A stretch of 5,516 bases of DNA from Loktanella sp. Lineage in GTDB: Bacteria > Pseudomonadota > Alphaproteobacteria > Rhodobacterales > Rhodobacteraceae. Of the stretch, positions 1-4,798 are shown in pieces. The DNA is taken from positions 1 through 5,516 of the forward strand of contig PUNR01000082.1 in the NCBI GenBank assembly GCA_003551805.1, read 5' to 3'. The position numbers were made by a program, and so were the translations under genes. Every line of letters begins with the position of its first letter. Position 1 is the stretch's first letter. The notes below the pieces were generated by a model. That model was not told the origin of the DNA and did not search any database. It was given only the letters and a program-made list of their open reading frames with translations.

Positions 1-116
1 ATCCCGACAAGCCTTCAGAAAAGAAGATCGGTGAACGCTGGATATCGGTTGTCTACGCTAAGGCACAGGGCGGGGTGATCGCCGCGAAGCTTCAAGAAGC
101 CTTGGAGGCAGCGTAA
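1..116 (+). CDS. 3' end of an unidentified protein gene (partial)
   Basis: An open frame (codons starting at base 3) enters from the left edge and stops at TAA 114-116, giving a 37-residue C-terminal piece. It contains KKIGERWISVVYAKAQGG and ends in an alanine-rich amphipathic stretch (AAKLQEALEAA) that would form a helix. The other two + frames contain stops in the same stretch (at 32-34 and at 76-78), and codon use looks normal for a GC-rich genome, so this is probably a genuine gene end. I do not recognise the family, and the piece is too short to assign a function. It points the same way as the transporter operon but is about 350 bases away, so joint transcription is possible but not shown. 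Confidence 0.5.
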   Translation, partial: PDKPSEKKIGERWISVVYAKAQGGVIAAKLQEALEAA

Positions 117-349
117 TCTGTGAGAATGCTGAGCCGGAGCTTCGCTATTTGGCACAGTTGATTGCTGGTTGCGAGATCTTGCAGGATCAGCGTTCATTAC
201 CACTCGCAGCATTACAAACGCACACAGAAGTCGTGCTGCCAGCTTTGGTCATGGCACCCTTTGGATGTTGAAGACCCGGCGGACACCAAATTGGTCGTCA
301 TGGATGTGCAAACCTCGCGCCACCGTCGTCTTGGCTCGACGTAGCCGCA

Positions 350-376
350 TTGCGTTCTTCATGTGAAGACTATATG
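350..376 (+). promoter_or_regulatory. Possible sigma-70-type promoter of proVWX
   Basis: TTGCGT (350-355) and TATATG (371-376) resemble -35 and -10 elements separated by 15 bases, shorter than the preferred 17. The following stretch (GCTTTAAATTCAAAAA, 381-396) is AT-rich. A start near 383 would give a leader of about 80 nt before the proV ATG at 465. This is pattern matching on a single sequence; nothing else in the region looks better, but alphaproteobacterial promoters are often degenerate. Confidence 0.3.
356..369. promoter_or_regulatory. Inverted repeat TCTTCA-TG-TGAAGA, operator candidate
   Basis: A perfect 6+6 inverted repeat with a 2-base centre fills almost the whole spacer between the proposed -35 (350-355) and -10 (371-376). 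A repressor bound there would block RNA polymerase. The size fits a dimeric helix-turn-helix regulator half-site pair, but no regulator gene is visible in the window and the bound protein cannot be named. A 12-base-arm total can occur by chance in a few hundred bases. Confidence 0.3.
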
Positions 377-395
377 CGACGCTTTAAATTCAAAA

Positions 396-450
396 ACCGA
401 CCTTCATCGGTCCGCGGCAATTTCGCCACCCTACGCCACCTTCGGTGGCG
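396..450 (+). promoter_or_regulatory. Structured leader ahead of proV (hairpins)
   Basis: Two hairpins can form. ACCGA (396-400) pairs with TCGGT (407-411) across a 6-base loop. CGCCACC (434-440) pairs with GGTGGCG (444-450) across a TTC loop. A second identical CGCCACC lies at 424-430, so the GGTGGCG arm can pair with either copy. The last arm ends 6 bases before the proV Shine-Dalgarno GGAG (457-460). The structure could influence ribosome access or mRNA processing. It does not resemble a known riboswitch, and there is no T run to make the 434-450 hairpin an ordinary terminator. Confidence 0.45.
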
Positions 451-464
451 ATTTACGGAGACAC

Positions 465-1736
465 ATGACCAACAAGATCACAGTCACCAACCTGTACAAG
501 ATTTTCGGCAACAGCCCAGAGGCCGCTTTTGATCTGCTCGTGCGTGGTGACGGCAAGGAGGCTATTCTTGAAGCAACGGGCGCAACCGTTGCTGTACAGG
601 ACGCGAGCTTCGAAGTGGCCGAGGGTGAGATATTCGTGGTCATGGGTCTTTCTGGCTCCGGCAAATCCACCCTCGTTCGGTTGTTGAACGGTTTGATCCC
701 GCCGACATCAGGGCAGATTATGATCGACGGTCAGGATGTCGCGCAGGCGAAAGGCGACATGTTGCGACAGATCCGGCGCAATACGATTACGATGGTGTTT
801 CAGCATTTCGCCCTGTTTCCCCACTGGAGCGTTGTCGATAACGTCGCATATGGGCTGAAGATCAAGGGGGTCGCTCCTGCGGAGCGTCGTGAGAAGGCAC
901 TGGCCGTTCTTGATCAGGTGGGCCTTGTCGCTTGGGCTGACAGCCTGCCGGGTGATCTGTCGGGCGGCATGCAGCAGCGTGTCGGACTGGCGCGGGGACT
1001 TGCTTCTGACCCGCAGGTATTGCTGATGGATGAACCTTTCGGGGCACTTGATCCGCTGATCCGCCGCGAGATGCAGGATGAACTTCTGGAGCTTCAGAAG
1101 AAACTGAAGAAGACGATCGTTTTCATCACCCACGATCTGAACGAGGCGCTGCTGCTAGGCGACAAGATCGCCATCATGAAAGATGGTCGTTTTGTGCAGG
1201 TCGGCACAGCGCAAGACATCGTGAGCAACCCCGCCGATGATTACGTAAGGGCATTCGTGGCTGATATTGACCGCGGTCGGGTCTTTACCGCTGGCGATGT
1301 CTCCAACGTTCCGGTCACCGTCCAACTACATACTGATACCGCCGAGGATGCGTTGCGCCGGATGGAGGAGTCGCAGCTTGACGCGCTTTACGTGCTGGAT
1401 GGCGATAGCGTGTCTGGTGTTGTGACACACCGTGATGTTTCGGCGGCGTTGCGCCAGAATGGTCCAGGCAATTCGAAGTTGAGCGCATCGATGATAACTA
1501 ATTTTAGCGCAGTGAACGAAGGCACCTATCTGCACGAGCTTTTCGGGCCGGCAAGTGCCGGCCTGCCGATCGCTGTGACAGACGTTGGCAACAGGCTGCT
1601 TGGCGTTGTCGAAACACAGGCCGTGCTCGCGCAGCTTGACAGCGAAAGCACACAACCGCCCACCCCACATCAGCCTGCTACCGGGGTACCAGACACCGAT
1701 AGCAGGGTAAGTCATACCAAAGAGGTGGTCAAATGA
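465..1736 (+). CDS. proV: Glycine betaine/proline-type ABC importer, ATP-binding subunit (ProV)
   Basis: This 423-residue cytoplasmic ATPase powers uptake of betaine-type osmolytes. The start at ATG 465 follows GGAG at 457-460, and its N-terminus (MTNKITVTNLYKIFG) aligns with the start of E. coli ProV; an in-frame ATG at 363 would add 34 unrelated residues. All ABC motifs are intact: Walker A GLSGSGKST at 61-69, Q-loop Gln113, signature LSGGMQQR at 165-172, Walker B VLLMDEPFGALD at 185-196 with catalytic Glu190, and H-loop His223. The insertion between the N-terminal strand and Walker A (about 17-45) is typical of the ProV/OpuAA group. Residues about 280-392 form a weakly conserved tandem CBS pair, a gating module that senses ionic strength or nucleotide in relatives. 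A Pro/Thr/Ser-rich tail follows (about 393-423). The stop overlaps the proW start. Confidence 0.95.
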   Translation: MTNKITVTNLYKIFGNSPEAAFDLLVRGDGKEAILEATGATVAVQDASFEVAEGEIFVVMGLSGSGKSTLVRLLNGLIPPTSGQIMIDGQDVAQAKGDMLRQIRRNTITMVFQHFALFPHWSVVDNVAYGLKIKGVAPAERREKALAVLDQVGLVAWADSLPGDLSGGMQQRVGLARGLASDPQVLLMDEPFGALDPLIRREMQDELLELQKKLKKTIVFITHDLNEALLLGDKIAIMKDGRFVQVGTAQDIVSNPADDYVRAFVADIDRGRVFTAGDVSNVPVTVQLHTDTAEDALRRMEESQLDALYVLDGDSVSGVVTHRDVSAALRQNGPGNSKLSASMITNFSAVNEGTYLHELFGPASAGLPIAVTDVGNRLLGVVETQAVLAQLDSESTQPPTPHQPATGVPDTDSRVSHTKEVVK

Positions 1737-2647
1737 TCAGCCCTGCAGATATCGCCACAATCCCGTTCGACGACTGGATAAACGCTTTCGTGCGCGGCTG
1801 GCTTGTGCCCAACTTCAGGCCGCTGTTCCAAGCGGCCCAAGTGCCAGTGACGCTTGTGCTGAACAATCTCAACGCGTTCCTGCTGTTCGTGCCAATGATC
1901 CTGACGACTGTGGTCTTTGCTCTTGCCGCTTGGCGATGGGCGGGGCGGGGCATTGCGATCTTCACCCTTATCGGTTTCTCCTTCATCGACATGATCGGCC
2001 TGTGGCCTGAAACGATGACGACCCTCGCGATGGTCGCGACATCGGTTTTGTTCTGCGCGATGATCGGTCTTCCGCTTGGCATTCTGGCCGCGCGCAGCGA
2101 CATGTTCTGGAAAATCACGCGGCCCATCCTCGATATCATGCAGACGATCCCGTCTTTCGTCTATCTAGTGCCGATCGTCATGCTATTCGGTGTTGGCATG
2201 ACCCCTGGCATCATCGCGACGATCATCTTCGCGATCCCGCCCATGGTACGCCTGACCAATCTGGGCATTCGTAGCGTGCGGGTTGATCTGACCGAGGCGG
2301 CACGTGCGTTCGGATCGACCGAATGGCAGATGCTGTGGGATCTCCAGATCCCGCTGGCGTTGCGCACGATACTGGCGGGACTAAACCAGACGCTGATGCT
2401 GGCGCTGTCGATGGTGGTGATCGCCGCCTTGATCGGCGCAGGTGGTCTTGGCCTGACCGTCAATACCGGCCTTGGTCGACTTGACGTAGGCGGGGCGACC
2501 GCTGGTGGGGTCGGTATCGTGATCCTGGCCATCGTGCTCGACCGCATCACACAGGGGCTAGGAGAGGGTGGCACAGTTCGCACCGTTTCCTTGCGTCAGG
2601 TGTTGACCCGCATGTTACGAGGCAAGGGTGCTGCGCCCATAAATTGA
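1733..2647 (+). CDS. proW: Glycine betaine/proline-type ABC importer, permease subunit (ProW)
   Basis: This 304-residue inner-membrane permease is expected to act as a homodimer with ProV. The start ATG at 1733 overlaps the proV stop (ATGA) and has its own AGAGGTGG site at 1721-1728, so translation is probably coupled. Hydrophobic segments lie at about 46-67, 72-92, 97-120, 134-155, 158-175, 215-240 and 254-272. The cytoplasmic coupling loop (EAA motif) is clear: EAARAFGS at 188-195 with the conserved Gly194, followed by QIPLA at 205-209; this is where ProV docks. The N-terminal extension before the first membrane segment is about 45 residues, much shorter than the roughly 100-residue tail of E. 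coli ProW (354 residues). That tail is therefore not needed in this lineage. The C-terminus is short, basic and hydrophilic. Confidence 0.94.
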   Translation: MISPADIATIPFDDWINAFVRGWLVPNFRPLFQAAQVPVTLVLNNLNAFLLFVPMILTTVVFALAAWRWAGRGIAIFTLIGFSFIDMIGLWPETMTTLAMVATSVLFCAMIGLPLGILAARSDMFWKITRPILDIMQTIPSFVYLVPIVMLFGVGMTPGIIATIIFAIPPMVRLTNLGIRSVRVDLTEAARAFGSTEWQMLWDLQIPLALRTILAGLNQTLMLALSMVVIAALIGAGGLGLTVNTGLGRLDVGGATAGGVGIVILAIVLDRITQGLGEGGTVRTVSLRQVLTRMLRGKGAAPIN

Positions 2648-2674
2648 CTCTCAGACCTACGCTAAAGTTCTTCA

Positions 2675-2718
2675 CGACGGCGCTACCGCACCGTCGCAAA
2701 CGCGGCACTCTGTGCCGC
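2675..2718 (+). promoter_or_regulatory. Two tandem hairpins in the proW-proX gap
   Basis: CGACGG (2675-2680) pairs perfectly with CCGTCG (2691-2696) around a 10-base loop. Immediately after, GCGGCAC (2702-2708) pairs perfectly with GTGCCGC (2712-2718) around a TCT loop. Neither is followed by a T run, so they are unlikely to be ordinary terminators. In ABC operons, such intercistronic structures commonly protect one mRNA segment from exonucleases and so raise the level of the binding protein over the membrane parts. The second hairpin ends 8 bases before the proX Shine-Dalgarno AAAGGA (2727-2732). The function is inferred; the pairings are directly visible. Confidence 0.5.
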
Positions 2719-2738
2719 CTCCTAAGAAAGGATCACAT

Positions 2739-3770
2739 ATGTTGATCATTCAAAAGAAAACCGCTCTCACCTTGGGGACCGCAGCATGGGTAGGCTTTGC
2801 GACCGTGACGGGCGCGGTTGCACAAGATACTCCAGGCGAAGGGACGACGATCCAGATGGCCCAGCCCACCTGGGACACTGGCTGGTTTCACACCGAGATA
2901 TACGTGCAGCTTCTTGAGGAGCTGGGCTATAACCTTCCCACCACAATGAATCTCGACAATCCAATCTTTTATCAGTCGGTAGCCTTTGGTGACGTAACGA
3001 TGTGGGTGGACGGGTGGTTCCCGTTTCACAACACTTATCTCGACTCATTTAAGGGCGACGCGGAGGTCGTAGGTGCCGTCGCCGAAGGAGGCGCGCTCGA
3101 AGGCTATCTTGTTGACAAGGCGAGCGCTGAAGAATTAGGCATCACCTCGCTTGAGGATTTCAAGCGCGACGAGGTGAAAGCCGCGTTTGACCGCAACGGC
3201 GACGGAAAGGCCGATCTGGTTGCTTGCCCACCCGGCTGGGCTTGTGAGATCACTATTGAACATCACCTCGACGCCTATGACCTGCTCGACCACGTGAACA
3301 CAATCAAGGCGGGGTATTCCGCATCCATGGCAGATGCCGTGGCTGCCTACGGCGCGGGCGAGTCTATCTTTTTCTACACTTGGACACCCAACTGGACAGT
3401 GAACGAGCTTGTCCCTGGCGTGGATGTCACTTGGATCGAAGTTCCTGAAGTTGATCTTCCCGAGGAACTAATGTTTCTGGCTGATGCGGCAACGATGGAA
3501 GGTGTTGAGGGCTGTGTTAACGACCCCTGCATGCTGGGATTTCCGGCCAGCGATATTAATCCGGTCGTGAATACCGCATTCCTGAACGACAACCCCGCAG
3601 TGCGCACGCTCCTCGAAGAAGCCAGCATCCCACTGTCTGCCATCTTCGCGCAAAATGCCGCAATGAATGCAGGTGACACCGACATTGAGGCTCAAGCGGC
3701 GACCTGGATTGAGGAAAATCGCGACGAGGTTGATGTCTGGCTCGAAGCCGCGCGCGAAGCCGCAAAGTAA
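2739..3770 (+). CDS. proX: Periplasmic glycine betaine/proline-type binding protein (ProX)
   Basis: This 343-residue secreted substrate-binding protein captures betaine and delivers it to ProW. ATG 2739 is chosen over GTG 2712 because AAAGGA lies 6 bases upstream (2727-2732) and the resulting N-terminus is a standard Sec signal: IQKK, a hydrophobic core, then a likely cut after AVA at about residue 28. The mature protein lacks a lipobox cysteine, so it should be free in the periplasm. The three tryptophans that form the quaternary-ammonium box in E. coli ProX (W65, W140, W188) have counterparts here at W93 (DGWFPFH), W167 (PPGWACE) and W215 (FYTWTPNW). Cys163 and Cys169 match the E. coli disulfide. 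An EF-hand-like loop (DRNGDGKADL, 151-160) is also shared. A second pair, Cys259 and Cys264 (GCVNDPC), has no counterpart in E. coli. The exact ligand range (glycine betaine, proline betaine, DMSP) cannot be read from sequence. Confidence 0.93.
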   Translation: MLIIQKKTALTLGTAAWVGFATVTGAVAQDTPGEGTTIQMAQPTWDTGWFHTEIYVQLLEELGYNLPTTMNLDNPIFYQSVAFGDVTMWVDGWFPFHNTYLDSFKGDAEVVGAVAEGGALEGYLVDKASAEELGITSLEDFKRDEVKAAFDRNGDGKADLVACPPGWACEITIEHHLDAYDLLDHVNTIKAGYSASMADAVAAYGAGESIFFYTWTPNWTVNELVPGVDVTWIEVPEVDLPEELMFLADAATMEGVEGCVNDPCMLGFPASDINPVVNTAFLNDNPAVRTLLEEASIPLSAIFAQNAAMNAGDTDIEAQAATWIEENRDEVDVWLEAAREAAK

Positions 3771-3776
3771 CCATCT

Positions 3777-3816
3777 TGCGGTTCTGCCGAGGAGTTGCTC
3801 CGTCGGCAGAACCGCA
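3777..3816 (+). terminator. Strong hairpin after proX, probable operon end
   Basis: TGCGGTTCTGCCGA (3777-3790) is a perfect 14-bp match to the reverse complement at 3803-3816. The intervening 12 bases can add an inner GGAG/CTCC stem with a TTG loop and one bulged G. It begins 6 bases after the proX stop. The downstream sequence (TCAATCGGG) has no T run, so it is not a textbook intrinsic terminator. It may act as a terminator with help from Rho, or as a 3' mRNA stabiliser. Confidence 0.65.
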
Positions 3817-3842
3817 TCAATCGGGAGTTGACGCTCTAACAA

Positions 3843-3899
3843 CCTGAAGGGCTTAGGCTCAAGTTTCAAGTGCAACACCCGGAGCCCGAAGGGCGTAGG
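3843..3899. repeat. 15-base near-direct repeat beside the IS30 remnant
   Basis: CCTGAAGGGCTTAGG (3843-3857) and CCCGAAGGGCGTAGG (3885-3899) match at 13 of 15 positions, 42 bases apart. Between them lies TTTCAAGTGCAACACCC (3864-3880), whose TTTCAAGTGCAACA core resembles the terminal sequences of many IS30-family elements (from memory of the family). The repeat is probably part of the IS30 left end or its upstream leader. No function is assigned. Confidence 0.35.
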
Positions 3900-3907
3900 A
3901 TGTTACG

Positions 3908-3979
3908 ATGGGCAGACGAAGCAAGCACCTCAGCAGCGAGGAACGTGGCGTGATCTTTGCCCATTGTGCAGGATCTTAA
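3908..3979 (+). pseudogene. IS30-family transposase, 5' fragment only
   Basis: From ATG 3908 the frame reads MGRRSKHLSSEERGVIFA, the characteristic N-terminus of IS30-type transposases, which opens the helix-turn-helix region (R/K-HLS-EER). The similarity ends at about 3961. The frame then runs through unrelated bases (HCAGS) to TAA 3977-3979. The rest of the helix-turn-helix region and the whole DDE catalytic domain are missing, so this is dead. It abuts IS66-derived sequence in a different frame, which implies insertion followed by deletion or recombination between two elements. The upstream bases 3864-3907 are probably the IS30 end and leader. Confidence 0.6.
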
Positions 3980-4511
3980 GGCAGAATTGTTCGGTGAAGG
4001 GACGAACCCTGCCTTGCTCATGGAATATCTATGGCGCCGCATTGCCGAGATCTATGCCGTCGAAGCTGATATCCGTGGCATCTCCCCCGGCCAGCGTCTG
4101 TCGGCCCGTCAAACCCGCAGTGCCCCGCTGGTCGCGGCCTTCGGCGAATGGCTGCAGGCGCAACGCCGCAAGATCTCCGCCAAATCCCGATTGGGTGAAA
4201 AGCTGAATTACATCCATAATCACTGGGATGGGCTGCAAACCTTCTTGGCTGATGGCCGCGTCGAGATCGACAACAACCGCGTCGAAAACTTGATCCGACC
4301 CATCACCCTCAATCGGAAAAATGCGCTCTTCGCCGGTCATGACGAAGGCGGCATCGCTTGGTGTCGCATCGCTTCGCTGATCGAAACCTGCAAGATCAAC
4401 AGGATTGAGCCCTTCGCCTATCTCAAGGCCACCCTGACAGTGATCGCAAACGGTCATCCGCAAAGCCGCCTCGACGACCTGCTGCCGTGGAACTTCAAGC
4501 CGTCAAGCTAA
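3957..4511 (+). pseudogene. IS66-family transposase (TnpC), C-terminal fragment
   Basis: About 184 codons remain of a protein that is normally roughly 500 residues. Recognisable parts of the IS66 transposase C-terminus are IAEIYAVEADIRG (29-41), the catalytic-Glu block VEIDNNRVENLIRPITLNRK (102-121, with Glu110 the likely third acidic residue of the DDE triad), NALFAGHDEGG (122-132), ASLIETCKIN (139-148), and the usual closing LDDLLPWNF (172-180). The N-terminal zinc-finger/helix-turn-helix part and the first two catalytic Asp residues are absent, as are the companion tnpA and tnpB genes, so the element cannot transpose by itself. The TTG at 3957 is merely where the frame opens after the junction with the IS30 piece, not a credible natural start. 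Residues 1-20 are the least certain IS66 part. Confidence 0.8.
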
Positions 4512-4798
4512 ACCGACAGTGCCCTCCTGGGAACGTGTGTGGACGCCCCCATGAATGCAAGCATTTTTTTGGCACGATGGGGCATGTGATCAGGTGCGGT
4601 CGTGTGTCCGGCCTCGAAGTTGCGGCCTTTATACGCCGCGGGCCTGTATGGAGATATGCAGATCGGGTCCAGTTCGCTTACCCGCGCTTGATAGCGCATC
4701 GTTCGCAATAATGGTTCTCCCGATCCGATCTCTTGATCGTTTGCCCTTACGTTCCTTCGTCCTGCTCACATTCGCGGCGACACCCCCGCGAGCTTGAC
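4512..4798. other. Noncoding 3' flank of the IS110 element and IS66/IS110 junction
   Basis: No real gene is seen; the short + frame at 4487-4711 is a by-product of the neighbouring frames. Read on the - strand, this stretch follows the IS110 transposase stop. It ends in a segment (rc of about 4535-4560, GGGGGCGTCCACACACG near the limit) that resembles the right ends of alphaproteobacterial IS110-type elements I recall. The border with the IS66 remnant would then lie at about 4512-4540. It can form short stems, for example GCGGC (4622-4626) with GCCGC (4635-4639). The CGCTTAC at 4675-4681 resembles an IS66 tip but sits too far inside the IS110-like flank to be convincing. Confidence 0.45.
4772..4791 (-). 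repeat. Hairpin just downstream of the IS110 transposase stop
   Basis: TCGCGG (4772-4777) and CCGCGA (4786-4791) are perfect complements around an 8-base loop, starting 7 bases after the - strand stop codon. There is no T run on the - strand side. It could be a mild terminator, or the first stem of a structured RNA encoded by the element. Confidence 0.4.

Larger units (their letters stand above)
117..464. other. Intergenic region upstream of proV
   Basis: No convincing gene is present. The short open frames here (up to about 65 codons, both strands) overlap one another, lack good ribosome binding sites and encode low-complexity translations unlike known proteins. The first 230 bases hold nothing I can name, and there is no clear hairpin-plus-T-run terminator for the gene ending at 116. 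The last 115 bases carry the regulatory candidates listed separately: a promoter-like pair with an inverted repeat between its elements, and hairpins running up to the proV Shine-Dalgarno site. The length (348 bases) and the clustering of structure at the proV end suggest that operon control sits here. Confidence 0.6.

Noticed and set aside
162..366. Short overlapping + frames of about 60-65 codons upstream of proV
   Set aside because: They overlap in different frames, lack ribosome sites and show no familiar protein features; chance open frames.
363..464. 34-residue N-terminal extension of ProV from ATG 363
   Set aside because: No ribosome site at 363, the extension lacks similarity to ProV, and it translates the hairpin leader; ATG 465 has a Shine-Dalgarno and matches the family start.
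708..1133. Long - strand frames opposite proV, proW and proX
   Set aside because: Antisense shadows of well-supported transporter genes in GC-rich sequence.
2644..2668. TTGACT...TAAAGT as a promoter for proX
   Set aside because: The spacing is only 13 bases, too short for a sigma-70 promoter; proX is more simply read from the operon transcript.
2712..2738. GTG 2712 as the proX start
   Set aside because: It lies inside the hairpin arm, has no ribosome site and would place charged residues before a normal signal peptide; ATG 2739 fits better.
4554..4571. AATGC-AA-GCATT followed by T run as an intrinsic terminator for the IS66 fragment
   Set aside because: The stem is AT-rich and only 4-5 bp with a tiny loop, so it would be too weak; the stretch is better explained as part of the IS110 end.
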